A DNA stretch of 44,241 nucleotides from Chloroflexota bacterium (lineage in GTDB: Bacteria; Chloroflexota; Anaerolineae; J036; Brachytrichaceae), in contig JAMCQN010000102.1 of NCBI GenBank assembly GCA_023382055.1, positions 1-44,241 of the forward strand, given 5' to 3'. Within the stretch, counting starts at the first letter, position 1. Each line of letters starts with the position of its first letter. Shown in pieces: positions 1-8,450 of this stretch. The notes under the pieces are model-generated. The model saw only the letters and a program-made list of their open reading frames with translations, made no database searches and was not told the DNA's origin. Made by a program: the position numbers and the translations under genes.

Positions 1-167
1 TGTTCCCGTCGGTACCCTCCCCTCTGGCTTCAAACTGAAGCCGGCTACTCCTTGGCGTAACATGCCCGTTGGTAACGCTCAAACAATGTCGTCTACTCCC
101 GATCATGCAAAATCTTGAGTCGCACCCGGCGCGTTCGCGTTCGCGCGTTCGTATAGAATAATCAGAA
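1..167. other. left-edge non-coding stretch with short hairpin
   Basis: No complete gene is visible here. A perfect 7-bp hairpin (GGCTTCA, loop AAC, TGAAGCC) lies at 26-42. A short frame is open from position 2 to a TGA at 116-118 and could be the last codons of an upstream gene, but it is too short to judge. A TAGAAT hexamer at 154-159 sits only 8 bases before the ATG at 168, so the next gene could be transcribed with almost no leader. Confidence 0.3.
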
Positions 168-3068
168 ATGAAGCCTGCTTCACCGACTCAGCGCAGTAAC
201 AGGTATAGCTCCGAAATCTCCCAACGGCTGAAAACGATCACTTCACCGGTGCGCGTTCATCCCACGATCTGTGCCGTTGGGCTTTCCATGCTGCTGGTCA
301 TCGTCGCCACGTGGAAACTGACATTCGGGAACCGCATCATTGCGCGCGGCGATCTATTGCTCTATTTTTACCCGTTGCGGGATTATGCATCGGCCGCAAT
401 CCGGGCCGGCGTCATACCATTCTGGAATCCCTTCACGTTCATGGGCGCGCCATTCCTGGCAAACTCGCAGGTGGGTTTCTTCTACCCGCTAAACGTCATT
501 GAGGCCTGGATACCTGTCGCCCAGGCCGTGTCATGGAGCATCGTCGCACACCTTGGAATTGCCGCACTCGGTACGTATATCGTCGCGCGACACAACATGC
601 GCCTCGGCATACTGGCATCGCTGGCATGCAGCGTGTCTTTCGGCCTGGGCGGTTACCTGGGTTCACAGGTCGAGCACCTGAACCAGTTACAGGTACTGGC
701 ATGGTTGCCTTTCGAAATTGCGGCTCTCGGCGGCGTGCAACCTCGCTGGAGGTCGATAGTTACACGCGCTGTTATCCTGGCCTTCCTTATCGCCCTGCAG
801 GTGCTGGCAGGCCATACACAGTCGCTGTACATCTGCATGGTCACTTTGGTCATCATCGCGATTGCCCGCACGATTTCAATTGCGGCGCAGCATATCAGGC
901 ATGATGCGATGACGCGCGCATCGGCGCTAAAGTCCAGCTTCCGCCTGACAGGCGCGATCCTGGTCGCGCTCTGCGTGGCCGGCATTGTTGCCGTGACGAT
1001 GACGGCGCTGCAACTCATGCCGACCATCGAGCTGGCGCAACAGTCGGCTCGCTCCGGCGGTCTGCCGTTTAACGAGGTCGGCTCATTTTCGTGGCGCCCG
1101 TGGGTTATCGCGCGCGCGCTGCTGCCAACTTATGGCGACCCGCTGTTTCCGGAGTATGTAACCTACCTGGGCGCAGCCGGTCTGGCGCTTACACTGCTGG
1201 GATCGCTCGCGCCATACACACAACACTCAACCGATGGGCCCACTAACGGCGACGCCCGCCCGGAATGGCGCATCGTCGCCCTTATCCTGGCCCTGTCAGG
1301 ATTCGTACTGGCACTCGGCATCGTCACACCACTCTTCAATGTGCTGTATCGCTTCCTGCCGGGTTTCAACCTGTTTCGCGCACAGGCGCGCTGGCTGGTT
1401 GTGTTCGCATTTGGCGCTGCACTGCTGATCGGTTTGGGTGTGGATTCATTGCAGAGCAACCTTACACATCGGACTACAAGACACTGGTTGATTGCGTGGT
1501 TAGTTACGTGCTTCGTGCTGCTCGCGGGTCTGCTGTTGGGCGCCCGATTGTCGCCAGAAACCGAATATCGTTCTTTACCCGCGCCCGGCGTGTTGATCGG
1601 CTGGTTGACCAGTTTCATCGTCGTGACGGGCCTGATCGTTCTCATTGACAGAAAAGGAATACATCCGCAGGCACATCCGTCGAGAATTCCCGCCGTCCTA
1701 TTCTCCCTGTTCCTGTGCACTGAGCTGCTGGTTGCTTCTCAATTTCAACCTTATTCTCGCGCCGCGGATGGGCAATCATTGACTGACTTGCGCCCTTCTA
1801 CGGCTTATCTGCTGGCGGATCAGATACTGCGCGACTCGCACTCAGCGTCGGCAGGCCGCATCCTGGCGCTGTCCGGTTTATTCTTTGATCCCGGTGATAT
1901 GCCCGAACAGACGCTGATTTATCAGAGCCAACTGTCTAGAGACGAGTTATACGACCGGATCATCGCATCTAAAGAAAAAGAGGTGCTATCGCCCAACTTA
2001 TCGCTTTACTACCGCCTGGCCGGCGTAGATGGCTATGATGGAGGGCTGTTGCCACTCAGGCGTTACCAGGAATTTGTATCGCCCCTGATCCAATCATCAG
2101 GAAAATCAAGCGCCAGAGCGCCACTGACCGATGGGCGCCTGCGTGAAGCATTATCCGAAGCTCCCGCGAATCCCTGGTTATCGAAAATGGCGGTGCGCTT
2201 TTTGATCACCGACAAGACGCACGATGTGTTCATCGACAACGTCTATTATGACCTCCAGTTTCAACAACAACTCACCGGCACGGTTGACCTGCCCCTGGAT
2301 GAGTTTAGTGCCACCGCGCTCGGGCTGGTACTGTCGGCGCCACAGTCACAGCCTGGTGATGATCTGTTGCATGCGACGGTCTATTACGCCGACGGCGAAG
2401 CACAGAATTTTCCGGTGCGAGCCAGCGACGCCGTCACACAGACAGCCTTCGGCATTCGCCTGCAGTGGGATGGCATCCGGACGCCCAGCCATGTCGTTAT
2501 TACGCCGGTCGTGGCAGGTGTGACGTTACTTGGCATGTCCAGTATCGATGGGGTTACGGGCGCTTTCCAGACACAACAGATCCAGTGGGATTACCACATG
2601 CGTCTCGTGCACTCAGGCGACGTCAAAATATACGAAAACCTTAACCCGGCGCCGCGGGTGTTCATCGCGCCGCTTGCGGATACCAATACGATATCCGGCG
2701 AACTGCGGATCGGTGACTCAGCAACAGGCGACTCAGTAAACGCGGGGACAGTCACCCTTATTGAAGACAGGCCGGAGAAACTTTCGATCAGCGCGCAGGT
2801 TTCTCGACCGGGATGGTTGATTGTGCGGGATGCTTATTATCCCGGTTGGTCTGCTCGCATTGACGGCAGTCCTGCGCCAATCATCCCGGCAGACTCTTTG
2901 TTCAGGGCAGTTGCAATCACACCCGGCGATCACCAGATCGAGTTTACCTATGAGCCGCAATCGTTCGTAACAGGTGCGCTGATCAGCATTGCGGGTTGGC
3001 TGCTCTGGGCGGCAATCGCCATGGCGTTCCTATGGCGCAGAATCAGCCGGCGCGGGATGAAACCTTAG
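168..3068 (+). CDS. YfhO-family multi-spanning membrane protein (GT-C-like)
   Basis: This is a large integral membrane protein of 966 residues. The first extracytoplasmic loop (about residues 65-110) has the family signature, with an aromatic LYFYPLRDY stretch, then PFWNPFTFMGAPFLANSQ and FYPLNV. About a dozen hydrophobic segments follow to roughly residue 520. A long beta-rich extracytoplasmic region comes next, ending in a jelly-roll-like part with PGWLIVRDAYYPGWSARIDG and a final transmembrane helix. YfhO-like proteins are GT-C-fold proteins linked to sugar decoration of lipids or wall polymers; the substrate here cannot be inferred. No Shine-Dalgarno precedes the ATG, while a TAGAAT hexamer lies just upstream, so leaderless expression is possible. 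The stop overlaps the convergent SET gene by 4 bases. Confidence 0.85.
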   Translation: MKPASPTQRSNRYSSEISQRLKTITSPVRVHPTICAVGLSMLLVIVATWKLTFGNRIIARGDLLLYFYPLRDYASAAIRAGVIPFWNPFTFMGAPFLANSQVGFFYPLNVIEAWIPVAQAVSWSIVAHLGIAALGTYIVARHNMRLGILASLACSVSFGLGGYLGSQVEHLNQLQVLAWLPFEIAALGGVQPRWRSIVTRAVILAFLIALQVLAGHTQSLYICMVTLVIIAIARTISIAAQHIRHDAMTRASALKSSFRLTGAILVALCVAGIVAVTMTALQLMPTIELAQQSARSGGLPFNEVGSFSWRPWVIARALLPTYGDPLFPEYVTYLGAAGLALTLLGSLAPYTQHSTDGPTNGDARPEWRIVALILALSGFVLALGIVTPLFNVLYRFLPGFNLFRAQARWLVVFAFGAALLIGLGVDSLQSNLTHRTTRHWLIAWLVTCFVLLAGLLLGARLSPETEYRSLPAPGVLIGWLTSFIVVTGLIVLIDRKGIHPQAHPSRIPAVLFSLFLCTELLVASQFQPYSRAADGQSLTDLRPSTAYLLADQILRDSHSASAGRILALSGLFFDPGDMPEQTLIYQSQLSRDELYDRIIASKEKEVLSPNLSLYYRLAGVDGYDGGLLPLRRYQEFVSPLIQSSGKSSARAPLTDGRLREALSEAPANPWLSKMAVRFLITDKTHDVFIDNVYYDLQFQQQLTGTVDLPLDEFSATALGLVLSAPQSQPGDDLLHATVYYADGEAQNFPVRASDAVTQTAFGIRLQWDGIRTPSHVVITPVVAGVTLLGMSSIDGVTGAFQTQQIQWDYHMRLVHSGDVKIYENLNPAPRVFIAPLADTNTISGELRIGDSATGDSVNAGTVTLIEDRPEKLSISAQVSRPGWLIVRDAYYPGWSARIDGSPAPIIPADSLFRAVAITPGDHQIEFTYEPQSFVTGALISIAGWLLWAAIAMAFLWRRISRRGMKP

Positions 3069-3574
3069 GCGTGCGTCGATCGTTCGACTCCCACAGACTG
3101 CCTGACAACCGCATCCGGCGCAATCCTGGCTTTGTCCAGCGCCTCAACCGCCAGGTCACGAATGTGTTCGTTGATGAAGTAACGCTCCAGTGTATCGATG
3201 GACAGGTAGCGGGCTCCGGCTACGAGTCGAACGCACTGCGAAGCGCCGCACAGGCAGATAAACGGCCTGTCCATCTCCCACTCGGTTGATGGATAAAAGA
3301 AACTGAGTTCCTCATTCGGCATAATGTCGCGGATGGCGACAACCGTCAGGTTTTTCGTGTCGATAATGGTATTAGGCTGGCACGAGTGGTTCATGTAAGC
3401 AAGCACACCCAGTTCTTCGATGTGCGTATCGATTCCGATCTGAACGGTCTGGTATGTCGCCGTATGAACGACGCGATGACCAGTGATCGTGTAAATGACT
3501 TCGCCGTTGCGAATCGGCTGATCGGTAATCAAGCGCGCGCCATATGCGCTGCCGCCGCGTTCCACGTTTAGCAT
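3065..3574 (-). CDS. SET-domain protein (putative lysine methyltransferase)
   Basis: A compact 169-residue SET-domain protein. SET domains transfer methyl groups from S-adenosylmethionine to lysine side chains. The hallmark pseudoknot motif NHSCQPNT is at residues 62-69. It is followed by the MPNEELSFFYPS stretch (residues 85-96), which matches the usual GEEL-x2-Y segment. A post-SET-like cysteine set, C107, C109 and C114, could bind zinc with the Cys of NHSC. It is a bare SET domain with no N-terminal partner domain, as in many bacterial homologues, so the target is unknown. GAGGTAA lies 7 bases before the ATG. A plausible promoter is TTCACA-16-TAGACT upstream, at about 3620-3650. It converges on the YfhO gene with overlapping stop codons. 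Confidence 0.8.
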   Translation of the reverse strand: MLNVERGGSAYGARLITDQPIRNGEVIYTITGHRVVHTATYQTVQIGIDTHIEELGVLAYMNHSCQPNTIIDTKNLTVVAIRDIMPNEELSFFYPSTEWEMDRPFICLCGASQCVRLVAGARYLSIDTLERYFINEHIRDLAVEALDKARIAPDAVVRQSVGVERSTHA

Positions 3575-3687
3575 GAGTTTACCTCGCCGGCTGCGGGAGT
3601 ATCGAGTCCAGGTTCATTCGTGCCATGTAGTCTATCATCTTCCAGCGCAATGTGAAAACCGTTTTTTGTCGGAACGTGAAGACGCGG

Positions 3688-3903
3688 TTACCTGATGACG
3701 ACCGCATTGTCGGGCCAGGGCGACCCATCGGATCGTTTTGCCGGCAGGCGTTCTCCGGTGGCGGGTCGGTACACACCGATCTGAATGTGAACGGCTTTTG
3801 ACAGGTTCGGCGCGTTGCGCTGCTCGATTACCTGCTCGCCAGGATCCCAGAGGTTCGGGGAATAACTGAACGGTGCATCGTTCTGCGCGACGATGCGCGG
3901 TGT
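3688..3903 (-). pseudogene. C-terminal remnant of a GT-C/GT39-like membrane glycosyltransferase
   Basis: Directly after the leuD stop codon, in the same frame, 71 codons remain open to a TAA at 3688-3690. The translation contains NLWDPGEQVIEQ, then HIQIGVYRPATGERLPA, then PDNAVVIR at the end. This is the pattern of the C-terminal beta-domain of membrane glycosyltransferases; the protein at 15374-17431 has WWKPGDQW, then LRVGVYPAAGGPRLPA, at its own C terminus. There is no ATG in frame and no membrane part. It therefore looks like the tail of a gene whose front was lost in a rearrangement that placed leuD beside it. Assignment is by eye from pattern similarity. Confidence 0.55.
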
Positions 3904-4434
3904 TCAGTCGCCGCCGAACTTGGTCTCCGGCATGGGCAGGTGCTCAGTGCCCAGTTTCCGCCGCAACATTGGGATCAGGCCGCCTGCGTTAATGATCGCG
4001 GTGACCGACGGGGAAAGCGGCGGGAATGGGAACTCGCCTGCCGGTGTCTGGACGACGTTTTTGTCAAGATCGACGGAAATCCTGTCGCCTTTCTTTATTG
4101 CCGGGATGGCTTCCGGACATACCACGGGGAGTACGCCGTTATTGACGCAGTTGCGGAAAAAGATGCGGGCGAAAGACTTCGCAACGATCACCCTCACGCC
4201 GGAGAGTTTGATGCAGACGGCAGCCTGTTCGCGCGACGAACCGCAGCCGAAGTTTTTGCCGCCTGCGATGATGTCGTCAGGTTGAACCTGTTTTGCGAAA
4301 TCGGGGTCCAGGTCCTCAAGAGCATGTTTGGCGAACTCGTTGATGTTCGTCAGGGTATAGGTATATTTGCCGGGGAAAATGACATCCGTGTTGACGTCAT
4401 CGCCATAAGTCCAGGCACGTCCGGTAATTTTCAT
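3904..4434 (-). CDS. leuD: 3-isopropylmalate dehydratase small subunit family (LeuD-like)
   Basis: A 176-residue swivel-domain subunit of the aconitase superfamily. LeuD pairs with the iron-sulphur subunit LeuC to isomerise 2- and 3-isopropylmalate in leucine synthesis; close relatives act on homoaconitate or citramalate derivatives. The signature GCGSSREQAA is at residues 63-72, followed by KSFARIFFRNCVNNGVLP. The N-terminal GDDVNTDVIFPGKY is typical of the short archaeal/bacterial type. No leuC or other leucine gene is in the window, so the partner must be elsewhere. The C-terminal 12 or so residues run past the usual family end. The sequence just before the ATG lacks a clear ribosome binding site and contains a long hairpin (4450-4491), so translation initiation is uncertain. 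Confidence 0.8.
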   Translation of the reverse strand: MKITGRAWTYGDDVNTDVIFPGKYTYTLTNINEFAKHALEDLDPDFAKQVQPDDIIAGGKNFGCGSSREQAAVCIKLSGVRVIVAKSFARIFFRNCVNNGVLPVVCPEAIPAIKKGDRISVDLDKNVVQTPAGEFPFPPLSPSVTAIINAGGLIPMLRRKLGTEHLPMPETKFGGD

Positions 4435-4449
4435 GGTTTACACAGTTCA

Positions 4450-4491
4450 CAAACCTGACAGGTGGCTGACGTGCGCCACCTGTCAGGTTTG
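4450..4491 (-). terminator. 17-bp perfect hairpin, likely terminator of the upstream secreted-protein gene
   Basis: A perfect inverted repeat: CAAACCTGACAGGTGGC at 4450-4466, an 8-base loop, and its exact complement at 4475-4491. It lies 7 bases after the stop of the minus-strand gene at 4498-6213 and 16 bases before the leuD start. No clear T-run follows on the minus strand, so it may be a processing or attenuation structure rather than a simple intrinsic terminator. Confidence 0.55.
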
Positions 4492-4497
4492 ATCATT

Positions 4498-6213
4498 CTA
4501 CGGCGCAGGCGTCGCTTTGTTCTCCGGCGCCAGTGTTGGCAGCGGCACAGGCGTCGCCACGGGCACGGTGCTTTGAATGGGACCGATCGCCGTCGCCGTC
4601 GGCGTGGGCGCCAGATTCGGCCACAGTTGATACAGGCCGTATGGCGGGTCGCAATTGATCTTCAGAGGCTTCTGGTCATGCCCGTCGGGGTAACCCGGGC
4701 GTTTTATCCTGACATCAACGACATAATAGCCGGTGCCAAGGCTGGTGTATTGTTTGTTGCCAGCAGGTATAAGTGAGTTAATCTCAGGGCTAACGATTGT
4801 GTTAGATCTGGAGGATCCGGCTTGGCATGCAGAAGTTGCCTGGCCGTTAAAGTTGACGTCAATCTCAGTCGCGCCAGGAGCGCCACGCCAGTAGACTGTT
4901 ACAGCATAGTTAGGACTGTGATCCGAGCAACCTGAGAATGCCGGGCACAGGTCGATCTGCGGCGCCCAGACATCCGAGCTGGTGGAAATGCGGAAGTTAT
5001 ACGGAGTTGTGACGTTGAAGTTGCCGCCCGTGTAGACCATCAGGTAGTACTGCCCCGGTATCACATTGGTCTGGGTGAGATAGCCACTCGTCTGACCGGT
5101 CAGGTCGACCGTATTCAGGAACACCATTCCGGCATTATCGGAGCAATTCGTTGTTTGCTGGATCAGGTTCATCTGCCCGCTCGTGCCCGTGTAATTCGTA
5201 ACGGATATATACACCGTCTGGGTGGTGGGGTTCGTAAACAAGAAGAAGTCATAATTGTCTTCGGGGTAGTCCGGATAGACTGACCCGACATTCACCGGCG
5301 TCGCGCTGCATGGCGTGTTGTTCGGTTCATTCAGACCGGTAGCAGGTACATAGTTCCATGTGAATGTGAAAGGCGTGGTCGAAGTCACACCGCCATCCGA
5401 ACTGAACCGTCCCAAGTAGCCACCGGGAGCAACATTGTAAGCCTGAATGGTCGGGTTTGTGCCGATGACGGTGTAGTTCAGCGTTGTACCGGCTGTCGGC
5501 ACGCAGTTGCCGATTGGCGGCGGGATGCGGAACTGCATTTGCCCGGACAGCGTGTAGTTGGTCACGGTCATGTAGACCGTCGAGGTCTGCGGGACCGTCA
5601 TGCTGAAGAACCGATACGGCCCATCCTGCGGTATGGAATAACTGGTCAGCGGGTTTGCCAGGATCGCATCACACGGGCTGTAACCCTGATTCACCAGCGG
5701 CGGATAGGCATTATAGACCGCAGGTAGATAGTTGTAATAGGTGACCGAGACCGGGTATGTCACCGAGCCGTAATCCAGTGTTCCGCTATAGAAAACCGCG
5801 AACTGCACATGTTCGCCCGTCCCGTACAAAGGAATCTGTGTCGCAGTAATTATGGCCGTTTGGCCATCAGGCGTCAGCGAAACTTCGCCACCGAGCGTAG
5901 TTGTAATTTGTACATAACTCGGGCCACTAGGCTGATAAGCCCGATAATAAAATTTCGAAATATCGAAGTCTGCCGGTGAGTTCCTCGTGACATATACTAC
6001 AACCGGCGGCGCTGTTGTAACACCGCCCGTGAACTGTAACGGGGTATTGGGCGCGGGGAACCAGGTTTCATTCAACGTCGGCGCATTTGGATAAGTTGCC
6101 GCTGCGCTGTGTGCATTAGCCACCATACCGACAAGAGCAACCGTCATCAACAGCGCCATCGCCAGCGATAATAGGATCAGCGCTCGTCGTAACGCAGTTA
6201 CTGCTTTGATCAT
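4498..6213 (-). CDS. secreted protein with two PPC-like beta-domains
   Basis: A 571-residue exported protein of unknown function. A signal peptide is clear: basic start, hydrophobic core LILLSLAMALLMTVALVGMV, cleavage near ANAHSA at about residue 35. Two repeats of about 130 residues (about 175-295 and 300-415) each begin with a Cys-containing N-terminal strand. They contain a Y-F-F core with xVYxxVTNYT-SGQM and end in YxVxPGxYxxxx. This resembles bacterial pre-peptidase C-terminal (PPC) domains; the second begins NEPNNTPC. A third beta region with cysteines is followed by a Thr/Pro-rich tail (residues about 535-571), as in surface-linked Chloroflexota proteins. No catalytic motif is visible. 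It probably binds carbohydrate or protein at the surface. It follows another envelope gene by 129 bp on the same strand. Confidence 0.7.
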   Translation of the reverse strand: MIKAVTALRRALILLSLAMALLMTVALVGMVANAHSAAATYPNAPTLNETWFPAPNTPLQFTGGVTTAPPVVVYVTRNSPADFDISKFYYRAYQPSGPSYVQITTTLGGEVSLTPDGQTAIITATQIPLYGTGEHVQFAVFYSGTLDYGSVTYPVSVTYYNYLPAVYNAYPPLVNQGYSPCDAILANPLTSYSIPQDGPYRFFSMTVPQTSTVYMTVTNYTLSGQMQFRIPPPIGNCVPTAGTTLNYTVIGTNPTIQAYNVAPGGYLGRFSSDGGVTSTTPFTFTWNYVPATGLNEPNNTPCSATPVNVGSVYPDYPEDNYDFFLFTNPTTQTVYISVTNYTGTSGQMNLIQQTTNCSDNAGMVFLNTVDLTGQTSGYLTQTNVIPGQYYLMVYTGGNFNVTTPYNFRISTSSDVWAPQIDLCPAFSGCSDHSPNYAVTVYWRGAPGATEIDVNFNGQATSACQAGSSRSNTIVSPEINSLIPAGNKQYTSLGTGYYVVDVRIKRPGYPDGHDQKPLKINCDPPYGLYQLWPNLAPTPTATAIGPIQSTVPVATPVPLPTLAPENKATPAP

Positions 6214-6342
6214 TTTGTTATGCGATCTCCTGAACTGCTACCTAAACACATACACTCCACACAGCCTCTCGTAGCCCATAGCGCGGGTTCAAACCCGGGC
6301 CACAGTTTTTTATATGATCCAAGGTCGAATGACAGTACATTT

Positions 6343-7983
6343 TTAGGGAGCAGGCGTAAACGTCGGCGTCGGCAGTGGTGGATGTGTTGCTGTAGGTACT
6401 GCAGTTGCTACCGGTGTATTCGACGCCGCCGGCACTGGCGTCGCTGCGCTGACACCTATGCACATAAACTTCTCGTTGTAGTATGTAAATGTGCCGTCAT
6501 TGCGCTTTATCCAGAGGTGCACGATGTAACCACCCGTGCCAAAGTCACGGACATTCCATGAATAGGAACCATTTCCGTAAGCGTCGGTATTCAGATCCAC
6601 GCTGCGCCCGCTAGTTGATCCTTGAGGGCACCACGTGCTGTTTTGTTCTATCTTCAAGGTTATACCCGAGACACCATAGATATTGAACAAGATACCAATC
6701 GTCTGGTCTTGTCCACTAGGCGGATATCGCACCGAGGGTCCACCATCAGTCCAGTCCATGTCTTTGCCGACACAGAAGGGATATTTAGGATCGCCGCCGC
6801 GCCAATTGGGGTCAGAAGGAGTGCAATTGGTCGAGGCAACTGGCGTTGCGACGGCTTGACCGCTGATATAAATCACCACGGAATCGATGGAGTAAGAGCC
6901 ATCGTTGTTCTGCCACCTGAGCTGCAGTGTGCGTTGACTCCCAATGCCCGCGACATTGACGGTCTGAGTGCCGCCAGCCGCCTGGAAACCTGAGCCATCG
7001 CCTTTATCGAACCAGATGCCCTTGATATTTGCAACACTCCAATAGGCATTGACTGCGCCGCCTGCTGCGACAGGGTTCTGGTCAACCTTCAATTGACCCA
7101 GCGAGCCAACCAGGGGTGCAGTTGGCGCAGGTGTCGAGGCCACACCGGCGGTGGGAGGCGGAAGCGTCGCGAACTCGATTATGGCCGCAGTTGGTTGCGG
7201 GGGCTGTGTGGGCAGCGGTGGGGCGGAAGCCACCGGCACGCTGGCCGACGCGCTGTTCGCCTGCACATAATCGCCAAAGACCCAGCCAACGCCGCTTGAA
7301 CCTGCTGCATACGATATCTGCCACCAGGTACCGTCCTGGCTCTTACCGCGTACCGGCGCAGACTGGCCTTTATCCAGAGTGCCCAGCAACCGGTAGCCGA
7401 TATTCGGCCCTTCGCGGACATTGACAAAGTCGTTGGTAACAGTCAACTTTGGCCCTTCAGCGGCTGTCGTAGCCTTCGGGGTTGGCGTTGCTGAGGCGCC
7501 GCCTGCCGTCGTCGCCGTTGCCTGGGCAGCGGTTGGAGCAGCCGAAGCGGAATCGGGCGTCGGGGTGACCTGGGCGACGGATGCTTTGGCATCCATAACC
7601 AATGGCTCTGACTGCCCTAACAGCTTGTCGTCCAATCCAAATGCGCGCAACTGGATAGCGTGTGTGCCTGCCGACATGGGAGTCCATGGCACCGAAACCG
7701 GGAAGTTGGCGACACCCTTGGTCTTATCCGGAGTGGACAGTGAAGCATAAGCCTTTCCGTCCACAACTACTTCGACACGGGTGATGTTGTCGCCATTGGC
7801 CTCACCCTGGATGACGGTTCCCTGGCCGACGTCAATAGCGGTTCCCGGAGCCGGCGCGCTGATCTTGACGTCTGTGGGTTTCGCCGCCCCGTTGTTACAC
7901 GCGGTCAGTACAAGACCGGCAGCCAGGATGATTGCGCCCAACTTGTGCCTTGTTGTGCGCAGAGACCTCATGAAATCCTTCAT
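6343..7983 (-). CDS. lipoprotein with Ig-like and bacterial SH3 domains
   Basis: A 546-residue lipoprotein. A basic start and hydrophobic segment end in the lipobox LTAC with the lipid cysteine at residue 29. An Ig-like domain (about residues 40-132) follows, of the type that opens with ISAPAPGTAIDVGQGTVIQGEA. After a Thr/Ala/Pro linker comes an SH3b domain (about residues 180-245) with FVNVREGPNIGYRLLGTL, then WWQISY and GWVFGDYV. SH3b domains commonly bind peptidoglycan or the cell surface. The second half has a further beta-domain with paired cysteines and a Thr/Pro tail ending TPTFTPAP. GGAGA stands 9 bases before the ATG. A conserved-looking C-terminal region, with cysteines and a request for Gly/Tyr/Trp-rich strands, also occurs in the neighbour at 4498-6213, so the two may work together at the envelope. 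Confidence 0.75.
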   Translation of the reverse strand: MKDFMRSLRTTRHKLGAIILAAGLVLTACNNGAAKPTDVKISAPAPGTAIDVGQGTVIQGEANGDNITRVEVVVDGKAYASLSTPDKTKGVANFPVSVPWTPMSAGTHAIQLRAFGLDDKLLGQSEPLVMDAKASVAQVTPTPDSASAAPTAAQATATTAGGASATPTPKATTAAEGPKLTVTNDFVNVREGPNIGYRLLGTLDKGQSAPVRGKSQDGTWWQISYAAGSSGVGWVFGDYVQANSASASVPVASAPPLPTQPPQPTAAIIEFATLPPPTAGVASTPAPTAPLVGSLGQLKVDQNPVAAGGAVNAYWSVANIKGIWFDKGDGSGFQAAGGTQTVNVAGIGSQRTLQLRWQNNDGSYSIDSVVIYISGQAVATPVASTNCTPSDPNWRGGDPKYPFCVGKDMDWTDGGPSVRYPPSGQDQTIGILFNIYGVSGITLKIEQNSTWCPQGSTSGRSVDLNTDAYGNGSYSWNVRDFGTGGYIVHLWIKRNDGTFTYYNEKFMCIGVSAATPVPAASNTPVATAVPTATHPPLPTPTFTPAP

Positions 7984-7999
7984 TAACTCACTTCTCCTA

Positions 8000-8167
8000 T
8001 CATTCTAGTTCTATGGTCACGCGTGTTGCCGCGAGCCACGGCCATATGCCGGCTATTCGGGTCAAATCCACGGCGATACCTTTAAATTCACTTTCAGCCA
8101 TATTTCGTCCGGCCTTGATTCCACTACGCGCGAAGGCCTGGATACCTTGCAGTCTCATGGGCAGCAT
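8000..8167 (-). CDS. possible small protein of 55 residues
   Basis: A short reading frame (start MLPMRLQGIQAF, end RVTIELE) lies between a promoter-like TATAAT on the minus strand (8220-8225) and the lipoprotein gene. It has GGGAAAAGGA just before its ATG and ends 16 bases before the next start codon, so it could be the first gene of that transcript. I recognise no family. It has an amphipathic look, not a membrane helix or signal peptide. A chance frame is quite possible. Confidence 0.25.
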   Translation of the reverse strand: MLPMRLQGIQAFARSGIKAGRNMAESEFKGIAVDLTRIAGIWPWLAATRVTIELE

Positions 8168-8219
8168 ATCCTTTTCCCTTCACAGTTGCGGTGACCTGTC
8201 GTCATGCAGACGATGTTCT

Positions 8220-8225
8220 ATTATA
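8220..8225 (-). promoter_or_regulatory. -10 element (TATAAT) for the minus-strand envelope genes
   Basis: A perfect TATAAT reads on the minus strand, preceded by a TG-containing ATATGCT stretch that may act as an extended -10. No good -35 hexamer is seen at the right distance. It would drive the small frame at 8000-8167 and the lipoprotein gene at 6343-7983. Confidence 0.35.
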
Positions 8226-8312
8226 AGCATATGCATCTGCCGCCTCGCTGAGCCGTGAAACGGCCGGCGTAGCATAACCGCTTATACATAGTCCACGCTC
8301 CCGACACTCGCA

Positions 8313-8450
8313 CTACGGCAACCCGACTGGCAGGATACGCTTTGCCGCCTTCCAGCCACAAATCGCTTCCGGCCGCAGTCCCTCCGGCGCTTCCGCATTG
8401 GGAATCGGCAACGAGACGCCGCCAGGATGATCTTCGATGGGGTTGGTGAT
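8313..8450 (-). other. open in-frame segment directly after the isomerase stop
   Basis: After the TAA of the isomerase gene the same frame stays open for 45 more codons to a TAG at 8313-8315. The translation (ITNPIEDHPGGVSLPIPN, then APEGLRPEAICGWKAAKR) looks protein-like in composition but I cannot assign it. It has no start codon. It may be a decayed gene tail or a chance open stretch. The rest of the gap up to the lipoprotein start (7984-8312) holds only the short frame and the -10 element listed separately. Confidence 0.25.

Noticed and set aside
131-151. GCGTTCGCGTTCGCGCGTTCG as a LexA-type site or iteron
   Set aside because: It is a short GC-rich run without the GAAC-N4-GTTC form and does not recur nearby.
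3579-3776. Short minus-strand frame upstream of the SET gene
   Set aside because: It overlaps the glycosyltransferase remnant in another frame and has no ribosome site or recognisable content.
3688-8450. Stop-codon read-through or recoding behind leuD and the isomerase gene
   Set aside because: The two stops differ (TGA and TAA), the proteins are complete for their families, and all other genes use stops normally.
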